Positions 1-8,252 of a stretch of DNA of 11,000 nt are shown piece by piece. The stretch is taken from assembly GCA_012295275.1 (NCBI GenBank), contig CM022673.1, positions 10,297,288 to 10,308,287 on the forward strand. Reading direction: 5' to 3'. Under the pieces are notes generated by a model. That model saw only the letters and a program-made list of their open reading frames with translations. It made no database searches and was not told the DNA's origin. A program made the translations under genes and the position numbers. Each line of letters opens with the position of its first letter. The first letter of the stretch is position 1. This DNA comes from Chrysomallon squamiferum (Eukaryota > Mollusca > Gastropoda > Neomphalida > Peltospiridae).

Positions 1-443
1 AAACGATGTTGAAAATCTCAAGTACTGTATACATCACAATCGTCCTTGTTTGTGCGTGTCCGCTATGGAGATCGTGAAAATAAAACACAGAACTTTTGTT
101 TTAAAATATTCAGTGCTGCTGAACTTGGAACTTTCCAGAACAGCAGAACTTAGAAATTGCTTGAAGGGTGTTGATCTTAATGAAACTATTTCTGTAACGG
201 AAACGAGAAGTGGGTGTAGTAGTAGTTCTGAGAATTTTGTAATCGGCATTTTTGTGTTAATTAAGAAGATTCCAAGATTTTATTATTACAACCACAATAA
301 CATGGTGTAATTGAATTCTACAAAGGAGCCATTGTTCTCCCGCTGCAGATAAATATCTATCCGTTAAAGAGCAACAGTCAGGAGAAATATAGCTGACTAG
401 TGTCCGTTTCCAAAATATTGATAACGTGATGAATATGTGAAAT
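1..443. other. AT-rich non-coding stretch, no recognised gene
   Basis: Mostly unique AT-rich sequence. An 86-codon frame on the plus strand (50-310) and an opposed 71-codon frame (34-249) overlap each other. Neither contains a family motif, signal peptide or membrane pattern that I recognise. The hexamer GAACTT occurs three times close together (121-126, 128-133, 146-151), which looks like minor local duplication. I treat this as intergenic or intronic DNA. An unrecognised exon under 50-310 cannot be excluded. Confidence 0.5.
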
Positions 444-630
<187 letters not shown>

Positions 631-654
631 GTTTAACTAATTTCTTATGTCTTT

Positions 655-733
655 TAGAAAAACAACAACAACAAAAACACAAAAAAAAAAAACAGTTAAT
701 AACATGAACACATTCATATTTCTCAAAAAAAAC
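655..733. repeat. A-rich simple sequence with AAC units
   Basis: A-rich DNA with (AAC)n-like units followed by A runs, for example the A12 run ending near 691 and another A run near 725-732. It lies just after the AG microsatellite. It could be the A-rich tail of a decayed retroposon, but no recognisable element body lies on either side and I see no target-site duplication. Confidence 0.7.
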
Positions 734-827
734 ATTGAAATCTGGACCACCCAAAATATGAAAAATAAATCGGACATGTGTTATTAAATTCAACATCCGG
801 CGTTAACTATGTGAGATTTTTAACTCG

Positions 828-1093
828 TTAAAACAGAATCTGGGTCCAGATCTTCGCGTTATCACAGAATCACTTCAGCAAACAGCGCCATGCTGTAAAA
901 ATATGTTTCCACCTCACAGGTGCGGTGTAATCACTTTTAAATCTGTTCTCATTAAACAGGACTTGTGTTTATAATTTTCAGAGCCATCTGTCTTGAGATC
1001 GATCCGCATAGATGCACCTACGTCGTTAAATCGCTTGATGGCCAGCGTCTTATAACTGATGGGTGAATAATTATTTTTGTTTGCTTTTGCGTG
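828..1093. other. Less AT-rich island with short frames on both strands
   Basis: This stretch has more G, C and CpG than its surroundings. On the minus strand a 59-residue frame runs from 1093 to a stop at 914-916; its first Met codon is at 1009-1007, leaving 31 residues. On the plus strand an acceptor-like TTATAATTTTCAG ends at 981, followed from 983 by 27 open codons ending in TGA at 1064-1066. Both frames have mixed amino acid composition, unlike the repeat-derived ones. I recognise neither. It could be an old transposon fragment, a small exon or a conserved non-coding element. Confidence 0.3.
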
Positions 1094-1117
1094 CTAGAAT
1101 CTTTTCTATCCATATTT

Positions 1118-1680
1118 TCTTTGTCTTTTTTTTTTGTTCTTCTTTTTTTTTTTTTTTATGTATTACTGCATAATTTTTGAAAATGAGATTACCTCCCTGT
1201 GTTAGAAAAGATTTGTTTTCTTTGATTTTTAGAGAGTATGTAGTAATATTTTATATTTCACACTTAATGACCATTCTGAAAATATTTTGCTGATACTATA
1301 TTAATTAGCTATTGAGAATGTTTAATAACAATTCTTAGAAATAAAGCATACAGGAGTGATGTGTTTTTACTGGAACTCAGAAACATTAATAATGTTTTCT
1401 TGAGCATAGAAAGTAAAATACCTTTTCGTAAAATACTTAATCATTATTCAAAGAATAGCTGACATTTTGTACCTTCACACACAAACTATGGACTGATGTC
1501 TAATAACAGTCACTGTTAACATGTATTGATGTACGTTTAAACAACCATTAACTATGTTTTTACACACACACATATACCAGTATCAGTTTTTATTTCCCAA
1601 ACTGCCAGTGGAATCCGTTTTGTCCACGTTGGCAAAATAATCCTCAAAGCGACATCTCCAGTTAGGTTCTGTTTGTTTGA
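1118..1680. other. T-rich runs then plain AT-rich DNA
   Basis: Two T runs (about 1125-1134 and 1144-1157) are followed by unique AT-rich DNA. Stop codons are frequent in all frames. From about 1290 to 1680 I see no repeat, RNA gene or credible frame. Confidence 0.6.
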
Positions 1681-1793
1681 TTTTGTTGTTGTTGTTGTTG
1701 TCGTTGTGGTTGTTTTGATGCTGCCGTTGTTGTTGTTGATGCTGTTGTTGTTGCAGCTGTCATCGTTGCTGTGTTGTTGTTGTTTTTGTACTG
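1681..1793. repeat. Imperfect (TTG)n trinucleotide repeat
   Basis: TTG/GTT units are interrupted by TCG, TGG, GATGCTGCC and GCAGCTGTCATC. The complementary strand reads as Asn/Gln/Thr-rich runs in a 107-codon frame (1552-1875). That composition is explained entirely by the repeat and does not support a protein. Confidence 0.92.
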
Positions 1794-1846
1794 GTTGCTT
1801 GATATGTTTTAAGTTGGTGTTGTCCTGTTCGGCTGCTGAATGAGTA

Positions 1847-1910
1847 GGAATTCTGTCCAGTAGGATTTTGGTCATGTGGGATTTTGGTTATGTGGGATTT
1901 TGTCCGGTTA
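1847..1910 (+). repeat. Four-copy 16-bp minisatellite
   Basis: Four consecutive 16-bp units can be laid out: GGAATTCTGTCCAGTA (1847-1862), GGATTTTGGTCATGTG (1863-1878), GGATTTTGGTTATGTG (1879-1894) and GGATTTTGTCCGGTTA (1895-1910). The two middle units differ at one base. The outer two are more diverged and share TGTCC. It is a small tandem array of a non-coding unit. Confidence 0.85.
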
Positions 1911-2235
1911 CCAGTTTTACAGAGAAAAGTGAGAGTTTAAAGGGTCACACATTTCGACAGTACAGATAGGGAACACTAAAAATAGAAACAAAACTTGTGA
2001 TAATCGCTGTCTGTTTTGAACGTCGGATATAACTGCTATCATTCTTCGTTGCCACCAACACTCCAAGATGGCGCCATTAGATTTTTTTCACACTCCAAGC
2101 TTTGTCATGTTTACTATGGAATCTGACATTTATCACACGTACAAAACACTTTTAAAAAAATCATAAGGATGAAGAGATGTTTGCGCGGATAAGAGGGGTG
2201 AACCAAATATACCTACTGTTACTTTTTACTCTGTA

Positions 2236-2238
<3 letters not shown>
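1911..2238. other. Non-coding, with a YY1-like site
   Basis: No credible frame. It contains CCAAGATGGCGCC (2063-2075), which resembles the YY1/Pho consensus around AAGATGGCG. ACACTCCAAG is present twice (2058-2067 and 2090-2099). No TATA-box or initiator arrangement is convincing enough to call a promoter. Confidence 0.4.
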
Positions 2239-2269
<31 letters not shown>

Positions 2270-2300
2270 TGCCTGTCTGTCTGTTTGTATATATATAGCC
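2239..2300. repeat. (GT)15 microsatellite with CTGT and TA tail
   Basis: A perfect (GT)15 tract (2239-2268) is followed by CTGCCTGTCTGTCTGTTTG and a short TATATATATA block. The CTGT units look like point-mutated descendants of the GT repeat. Confidence 0.95.
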
Positions 2301-2689
2301 CTTCCTTTCCCTCTTATCTTTTTTCTAAAAAATAAATTTACAGATCGAATTTTTTATTATTGAGATCATTCTTAACCCCAATTACAATCGATCTTGAAAT
2401 GTACAATCAGTACAATGAACAATCACCTTTCTGAAATAGTGGAACCGCCCTTTTGCTGGCTTCACCTGTTCAAGAATTTCTCTTCCCCAAGAGGTTTTTG
2501 AACTTGGGCTTGTTTTGATAATGTGCATTGCCTTAACTACGTTAACAATTACCTGTATTTCCTTCAAATAACCACCAAAAGCTTAGCTGGCAGGTGAGTG
2601 CGGAGGTACAGGTAAATAAGTGATAACACATGATTAATGAAAGAATAAAACAGTTTTAAAAGTATTACTGTGTGTGTCTGACGTTATAA
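2301..2689. other. Unique AT-rich non-coding stretch
   Basis: A 61-codon minus-strand frame (2382-2567) has mixed composition but no motif I recognise and no supporting context. Otherwise I see no repeat, RNA gene or regulatory structure. Confidence 0.5.
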
Positions 2690-2990
2690 CCTATCATGAG
2701 GGGTCACATCATATCATTTTATGTTATATTGTATATTTAATATATCAAATCGTATTGTTTTATATCGTATCGTAATATAATATATCACATTATATCATAC
2801 CAAATGATGACATATTATATTATTTTATATTATATCATAATATATATCAGTTACTTAATCGCATGACAACATATATCATGTTATTTCATATTCTACATCA
2901 TTACATACTCTGTTATTTAATGTGTTGTCTTTATTACTATTTGTAATACTATACCAATACGACACTATGCCATGTCAGTTATTTCTATAT
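2690..2990. repeat. Degenerate ATATC/ATATT repeat tract
   Basis: Words such as ATATC, ATATT, TATCA and TATTA recur in quick succession, often 5 or 10 bases apart, without a clean unit. This looks like an old pentanucleotide-type array blurred by substitution. It is almost pure A/T with scattered C and G and would melt easily. No coding frame survives. Confidence 0.65.
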
Positions 2991-3104
2991 ATGATATCAG
3001 ACATGTTTTGTATTATTTATAATGATACTAATAACAGTTTTTGGAAGTACTGAGACTTTTATACGTCAAAAGTAAGTTGTACATATACTCAGATTTATTT
3101 ATAC

Positions 3105-3238
3105 ATAGTCAGACAGACACATAAATAGATACATACATATATACATACATACACGTGTGTGTGAGGGTGTGTATGTATGTATGTATGTATGAATATGTGT
3201 GTATGTGTGTGTGTATGTGTGTGTGTATATATATTTAC
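3105..3238. repeat. ACAT / GTAT tetranucleotide repeat with inverted arms
   Basis: An ACAT-rich segment (about 3112-3154) is followed by a GTGT bridge and GTAT-rich repeats (3169-3230). The two halves are complementary: 14 bp at 3141-3154 pairs perfectly with 3169-3182 across a 14-base loop. A 127-codon minus-strand frame over this area is Tyr/Thr/His-rich because of the repeat and is not a gene. Confidence 0.9.
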
Positions 3239-3325
3239 TTTCAAACAAATAACATAATAATAATAACGTGTAAATTATATTTGTTTCAAACAAATAACAT
3301 AATAATAACATGTAAATTATATTTG
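3239..3325 (+). repeat. Tandem duplication, 45-bp and 42-bp copies
   Basis: The copy at 3239-3283 and the copy at 3284-3325 are directly adjacent. They begin TTTCAAACAAATAACATAAT and end GTAAATTATATTTG. They differ by one TAA unit and one G/A substitution (AACGTG versus AACATG). The near identity suggests a recent duplication, with slippage at the TAA run. Confidence 0.95.
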
Positions 3326-3455
3326 TAAATATATATAAATACACACACACACAGATATATATATGTGCACAAACATATATATGTTTGAATGTGTTGATAT
3401 ATGTGTGTATATATGTGTGTGTGTGTGTGTATGCGTGTATGTGTATATCTATAAT
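3326..3455. repeat. Mixed (TA)n, (CA)n and (GT)n microsatellite
   Basis: Short TA blocks, a CA run (about 3341-3352), further TA, then GT runs (about 3400-3445) broken by ATATG and ATGCG. The pattern is that of interlinked dinucleotide slippage tracts. Confidence 0.9.
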
Positions 3456-3904
3456 AATCTGTCTATCCTCATCCTTTAACAATTTCTTTTTAACTAGCAG
3501 CTGAATTAGTCTCTGATCTGTGATGTAATTAAAACCAACAGAGATCTGTTATTCTACGTGTGTTTCTAATATACGTCAAGCTAAATCAAACACTTAGGTA
3601 CAACTGTCAGACTTAGAAATTAAACTACGATACAGAAAGTTAACGTCGTTACCACTGTCTTGCTCTATGCCAGCATGAACTGTCAGTATTTGGCACATCA
3701 CATCAGGATAAAGAAGCCTGACATAAAAAGATATTAAAAAAACAGTTTGCCGAGTGAAAATAAAGTAACGGCATAATGAAGAGTCGTAAAAATTAATTGG
3801 TGCAAATGTAGGGGTTTGTTAGTTTATAATAAATGAAAGTAGAAAAGTAAAACGAAGAAGAAAAGAAGAAGAAACCAAGATAGGTTAACAGTAATGAAAC
3901 TTAA
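3456..3904. other. Unique AT-rich non-coding stretch
   Basis: I see no gene. A short purine run of GAA-type units occurs at about 3853-3873. The rest is unique sequence with stops in every frame. Confidence 0.55.
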
Positions 3905-4100
3905 ATTCTGTAATTATAGTACTTTGTGAAGGCTGGCGCTTTATTTGTAAATTATAATGAAAGATAAATTAAGAACTCTTTTTAAAATAATGAAAGACAC
4001 ATTAGCTAGCGAATTGTACCGAAAAATTTATAAATTAATAATACTTTCTAAATTATAATGAAAGATAAATTATCAAAACTTTTTTAAATGATCATGAAAA
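3905..4100 (+). repeat. Diverged tandem duplication, 101-bp offset
   Basis: A 24-bp word is present exactly at 3948-3971 and at 4049-4072; it starts TAAATTATAATGAAAGATAA. Similarity extends outward: AATTATAGTACTTT upstream of copy one matches AATTAATAATACTTT upstream of copy two, and CTTTTTAAAATAATGAAAG downstream matches CTTTTTTAAATGATCATGAAA. The arrangement suggests an old tandem duplication in which this core has stayed intact. Confidence 0.8.
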
Positions 4101-4104
4101 ATAA

Positions 4105-4124
4105 CACACACACACACACACACA
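4105..4124. repeat. (CA)10 microsatellite
   Basis: Ten perfect CA units, flanked by ATGATCATG-like sequence on the left and ATGATTAG on the right. A 68-codon plus frame across it (4088-4294) ends in a Phe run from poly(T) and is not credible. Confidence 0.97.
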
Positions 4125-4243
4125 TGATTAGACGACTAGAAAAACTGAAATCATTTCAAACTTTCTTCCGTTTACGTAAAAAACACATTACGACGTCTCA
4201 AACAATATATTTATCAAATAAACAATTCTTAAATTTTTTTATC

Positions 4244-4269
4244 TTTTTTTTTTTTTTTTTTTTTTTTTT
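4244..4269. repeat. Poly(T) run, T26
   Basis: An uninterrupted run of 26 T. It could be the 3' end of a minus-strand retroposed element, but I see no element body or duplicated target site. Simple slippage explains it equally well. Confidence 0.9.
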
Positions 4270-4557
4270 GAATAATTTTTATTCACCATTCTAAGGTGTT
4301 TATTTAAACATAATTTTTGCTTTATCTTTTAAGCAAAAGTATAAATAACATATTAAAATAAACATATGAATAACATTATTATCGTAGCTTCAGCTAAGCA
4401 GATCTATCTATATGCAAATGCAGTATTTTCCATAATATTACACAATCTTGGACCAATCATTTCTTAACAACTAGCTGCAATCTTAGTCTGCTCGTCTAAA
4501 TAACATAACGAAAATTAACTCTATCTTCCGGCCAATAATTATCTTTATCATCACATA
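4270..4557. other. AT-rich non-coding stretch
   Basis: I see no gene or repeat array. It includes one exact octamer ATGCAAAT (4412-4419), the POU-type motif, which may be present by chance. Confidence 0.5.
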
Positions 4558-4875
4558 ATGAGAATATGCTACAAAATCAAGCAGCTTGCACACGAGAATA
4601 ACTGGCTTTCATTACGACACGTCGCTAACAATAATGAAGTGAAAATTAGTTCTGAGAGTCGTTCGCTTCCCAATAGAAAAATAATGTGCTACGAAAAACG
4701 TTGGTGTACGTACGCCTCTGCGAAGAATTCGTTTTTGTTCTGCAACAGCATGGAAGATCTTGGCGACCAAGATGAAAGAAGCGTGTATAGAGTTAGATCT
4801 AGATAACAGACGCTCTGACGCCATGCATTGCAATAGTGAATGTGTCTTTGTTGAAATTTTGCACCATACTATCAC
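4558..4875. other. Less AT-rich island with opposed frames, unrecognised
   Basis: A plus-strand frame of 82 codons (4558-4806) overlaps an 87-codon minus-strand frame (4612-4875). Both have balanced composition, with several Cys, Arg and Lys residues and no low-complexity runs, unlike most frames in the window. I recognise neither. A perfect 7-bp hairpin, ATCTTGG (4757-4763) with CCAAGAT (4767-4773), lies near the end. Candidate explanations are a decayed exon, a transposon remnant or chance. I see no convincing splice pair or start context, so no CDS is called. Confidence 0.25.
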
Positions 4876-4912
4876 TTTCGTAATTCGTGTTTTGTGTGCG
4901 TTGTAGCTTTTG

Positions 4913-5114
<202 letters not shown>

Positions 5115-5237
5115 CAGAACGGAGGCAGAAAAGATAAAAACAAATCTTCAAAAAGACAGCCTTGTTGGTTTTGACGTGTTAAATTTATTTCTATTCTGTT
5201 TACAAATAAAATAATAAATGTTCTTCTATATTCTCTA

Positions 5238-5519
5238 TTGCATTGTATATGTGTTAATTTTAATTTGTTATTATTATTACTGCCTTCTATTTGTTTTTCC
5301 CCCCAGGTCACGTTTTCAGTCTGTTTTGTTAAAAAAAAACGTCTGACACATGAGAACAAACATGCACTGAACTATGACCTCCAAATTCTTGCATTGTGCT
5401 TAAAGACTAACTCTCTGTCATGCCATGGAACGTCAGTAAAGAAATGGAGTAAAATAGGTCACTTCCGGAATGGGAGATTCCAGTATGCGCGTGAACGTGA
5501 TATACTATCAACTAAATAA
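5238..5519 (+). other. Possible terminal exon, unrecognised
   Basis: A 93-codon frame ends in TAA at 5517-5519. Inside it a pyrimidine tract, TTTGTTTTTCCCCCCAG, ends with AG at 5305-5306 and is a good match to a metazoan 3' splice site. From 5307 the frame stays open for 70 residues, beginning VTFSVCFVKKKRLTHENKHA, with basic and mixed composition. An AATAAA lies downstream at 5802-5807. I recognise no domain. The acceptor plus open frame is suggestive, but frames of this length arise by chance and there is no matching upstream exon. Confidence 0.2.
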
Positions 5520-5895
5520 CTAATCTTAAATGCTTATCAACAAACACAATCGATTCCACATTTGCTTTCTATCTTAAAACATAAGTTGACTAGATAACAT
5601 CATTTCGTTCAGGTTCGTATAGACTGTATTCACGTCAAAACTGCTGCCAGTTACGACGCAGACTAGAATATTGAAAATAATTATTAGCCTTTGCTTAGGA
5701 AGATGTAACTGTATGTGTGTGTGTATAATTATGTTTGCATGTATTAATATCTGTATGTGTTTGACTTTGTGCGTGTGAATTATTGTTTGTAGCTATGTAT
5801 AAATAAAAAAAATGTATAATTTAATTAGATTTTGTGATCCTGGAGAAAGATTTAAATAAATGGTGGTGACGGAAGAGAAAAAAACTGGCAAATGA
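5520..5895. other. AT-rich non-coding stretch with short GT runs
   Basis: No gene seen. A weak interrupted GT tract occupies about 5712-5780, followed by A-rich sequence including AATAAA (5802-5807). Confidence 0.5.
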
Positions 5896-6130
5896 GAAAT
5901 GATGATGATGATGGTTATAACTGCAATGCAATTTTATTAATGATATTAACAAACATCTAAAGTTCTAGTTTATCACATACTCTTTACTGTTCTGAGGGAC
6001 AGGAATTTTCCTGTAACTTAGAACAGCTAACTGCTAAATAACCCAATAACTGACTATACGTCACTAATTTAACGGACGGATCGAAAACATTTAAATAAAC
6101 AGCTCCCTGTCATTGTGGTAAACTCTTGAT
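5896..6130. other. Short (GAT)n then unique AT-rich DNA
   Basis: About five GAT units lie at 5898-5912. The rest is unique and non-coding, with no structure that I can support. Confidence 0.5.
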
Positions 6131-6141
6131 AATAAAAAAAA

Positions 6142-6178
<37 letters not shown>

Positions 6179-6236
6179 TAAAGATACTCGCACGTGTAAT
6201 CCCACACACACACACGTACATATATATATATATAAT
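6131..6236. repeat. (AAT)n, (CA)n and (TA)n simple repeats
   Basis: An A run is followed by about ten AAT units (6148-6177), then a CA run (6204-6214) and a TA run (6220-6233). An E-box CACGTG sits between them at 6191-6196. These are slippage tracts with no gene. Confidence 0.93.
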
Positions 6237-6539
6237 AGGTCAACTAAAATAGGAGCGCTCAGGTTTCAATCATCGCCCTAACCCATAAAACTAAAACTTT
6301 CTGGATTAATGTTTTCGGTTTATTGTTCAGTGATATCTTCAGCATATATTTCTGCTGTATCTATTTGTGCATACTTCGGTTGCCTGATTTTTGGGCGCCT
6401 ACCAAGTTAACGTTGAATAATGACTGAATTCTGTGAGATTAATGTTTTGTTACTCCACAGTTCCTGTATCTGTCCAAGTTGTTTTCTTTTCAGCATATCT
6501 TTAATTAAGCTTATGTGCCAGTTCTTGTTAAATTTGATA
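6237..6539. other. Unique stretch, no gene seen
   Basis: It starts with an isolated AGGTCA (6237-6242). I see no long frame, RNA gene or clear transposon ends. GGAGCGCTC (6252-6260) and GGCGCC (6394-6399) stand out only as local GC. Confidence 0.4.
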
Positions 6540-6643
6540 TTGTAAAAAAAAATTAAGATAAAAAAAAAAAAAAAAAGAAGAAGACGAAAAGAGAAAACAA
6601 TTTAGAAAGAAAGAAAAAAAAAAGAAAAGGAAAAAACAGTTTA
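6540..6643. repeat. Purine-rich (A/G) tract
   Basis: About 100 bases are nearly all A or G on the plus strand, including A16-type runs and GAAGAAGACG and AAAGAAAGAAA words, with a few T and C interruptions. The strand asymmetry makes it a potential triplex or poly(A)-derived tract. No element body is recognisable beside it. Confidence 0.8.
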
Positions 6644-6724
6644 AAAATGTGCTTAGGTGGATTCCTGCGAAAGACTGTTTCCAAAAATAGCCTATCACGT
6701 CATCATATCCCTGTATTAGAAACC

Positions 6725-6920
6725 TGTTACGTGCTATAATGAGGTATAGTGACTTATAGTGTAGCGTAATCTAGTGTAGAACTTTGTAATGTAGTATAGA
6801 TCAGTATAATGTAATTAAAATGTAGTATAATGTAACATAATATACTTCTGTATAGTGTAGTGTAGTGTAGTGTTGTGTAGTGAAGTATAACCTATTTTAT
6901 GTAACATTACGCAGCATCGT
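6725..6920. repeat. Degenerate TAGTG/TATAA repeat tract
   Basis: The words GTAGT, TATAG, AGTATAA and TGTAAT recur through the segment. The cleanest core is six TAGTG pentamers at 6853-6882, the fifth mutated to TTGTG. It looks like an old pentanucleotide array, similar in style to 2690-2990 but richer in G. Confidence 0.75.
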
Positions 6921-7055
6921 ATATTGTAATACTGTTATTATTATCAGAGTAATAAGTGTAAAATGTCATCTATAATTCAACATTATTTTATGATTCAAGG
7001 TAAAATACGTTAGATGAATTAGCAAGCATAAGACAAAGTATGGAAGTAAAGGGTG

Positions 7056-7170
7056 CGCTGAATATAATGGTGATGATGGTAATGCTGATAATAATGGTGA
7101 GGTGATGTTGATGGTGATGATGATGCTGCACCTTTGTGTGGTGGTGGTGGTGGTGGTGGTGGTGATGATA
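7056..7170. repeat. (GAT)n / (GGT)n trinucleotide repeat
   Basis: Interrupted GATGGT/GATGAT units (7068-7128) are followed by a GTG/GGT run (7138-7163). The plus strand has eight closely spaced GG pairs and could fold as a two-tetrad G-quadruplex. An 88-codon frame starting at 7102 opens with Met/Val runs from this repeat, so its start is not believable. Confidence 0.9.
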
Positions 7171-7740
7171 GTAGTTGCAACAGTAATATACTGTGGTATG
7201 TTATACAGAACAGTGTTGCAGGAATCCAGAGAATTGTGGACGTATACTATTACTGATGACAGAGTTCAGCTGCCTGTGACTACGTCCAAAGTAAACATTC
7301 ATCAAGACAAACTTTTACCACGCCGCATTCTGCCAAACCGAAGTACAGGCTTTATTCGTGACGTGTAATTCCAAAATGTTTACGCCGATCACCAGGCATC
7401 CGCGTGACTGTTACCAACAAATGCGCCACAGACACAAGGAATTCGCCTTCCAAACATCCTGACTGAAGTCCCTTTAACATTTTCCCTCGACGCACGCCAC
7501 CAGCCGAACTCTGGCTCTCAAAACAAACGCGTGAGTAAACGAATCCGTACAGTTCTGAACACCTTGTTTCTTTAATGTTGTCTATCCAAACACCGGCACA
7601 GCCAAGCGATAATGGCGATGGTAAACCGATACAACCCGAAGAATTGGACGAGCTAAGTTCCAGCTTGGAAATTACAGATTTGTTTGTATTACAACCGACG
7701 TTCGGGTTCCATAATATTTAAAGCGGATACAACTAATTTC
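7171..7740. other. Less AT-rich, CpG-bearing island, unrecognised
   Basis: This has more G, C and CpG than the flanks. Non-repetitive frames occur: the tail of the 7102-7368 plus frame (about 60 mixed-composition residues from 7180, including ESRELWTYTITDDRVQLPVT), and a roughly 54-codon plus frame ending near 7574. They are in different phases and none matches a family that I know. A decayed transposon, a frameshifted old gene or a regulatory element are all possible. I see no terminal repeats or target-site duplication. Confidence 0.3.
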
Positions 7741-8204
7741 GTGGTCTAATCGGGCAAAATGATGCAGCAGAATGTATATCTGTGTAGCATGATAAGGATA
7801 CATTATGAAATGTGTATTTCCTCTTTTTTTTGTAATCTTTGAGATATCTTTAAATTTTCCAGAAGATCTCTCAGTGTAGTATTTTAAGTCATATTATGAT
7901 ATGGTGTTTCTTCGGTTTCAGTTCTTGCCTTGATGGAAGATGCTGCAACTAAATGCATGTTTGATATGCAAATATTTTATAATCGTGATTTAACGTTGTC
8001 ATGACTACAGTTAGAGAAAAACGTACTGACGTCATGCAGATTAATACATCAAGAGCAGATATAGAATTTCTAATATTATGAAAAATTATTATTTTAAAAT
8101 ACAGACACACATAAACATATATACGTATAACTAACCATCTTCATATAGGCCTATATACATACATACATGATTTTTCCTACGTAATATCTATGCAATAATA
8201 TCTA
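7741..8204. other. AT-rich non-coding stretch with two palindromes
   Basis: No gene. Exact palindromes TATACGTATA (8120-8129) and ATATAGGCCTATAT (8143-8156) lie close together, and one exact octamer ATGCAAAT is at 7966-7973. Short ACAT repeats follow at about 8156-8168. Confidence 0.5.
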
Positions 8205-8252
8205 TATAATAATAATAACAACAACAACAACAGCAACAACAACAACAACAAC
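8205..8252. repeat. (AAT)n-(AAC)n microsatellite
   Basis: Four AAT-type units pass into about twelve AAC units with one AGC interruption. The minus strand translates as a Leu run inside a 67-codon frame (8177-8380), which is a repeat artefact. Confidence 0.95.

Noticed and set aside
3099-3482. 127-codon minus frame with an internal repeat of LLLCYLFE-type residues
   Set aside because: The repeat is the 45/42-bp DNA duplication and the rest is ACAT/GT repeat translation.
4244-4269. Poly(T) as the tail of a minus-strand retrocopy
   Set aside because: No coding remnant, element body or flanking target-site duplication is visible.
4757-4773. 7-bp hairpin ATCTTGG/CCAAGAT as a terminator or structured RNA
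   Set aside because: Hairpins of this size are expected several times by chance in 11 kb, and bacterial-type terminators do not apply here.
6241-6310. tRNA-derived SINE head near GCGCTCAGGTTTCAATC
   Set aside because: Neither strand gives both A and B boxes in the right order and spacing.
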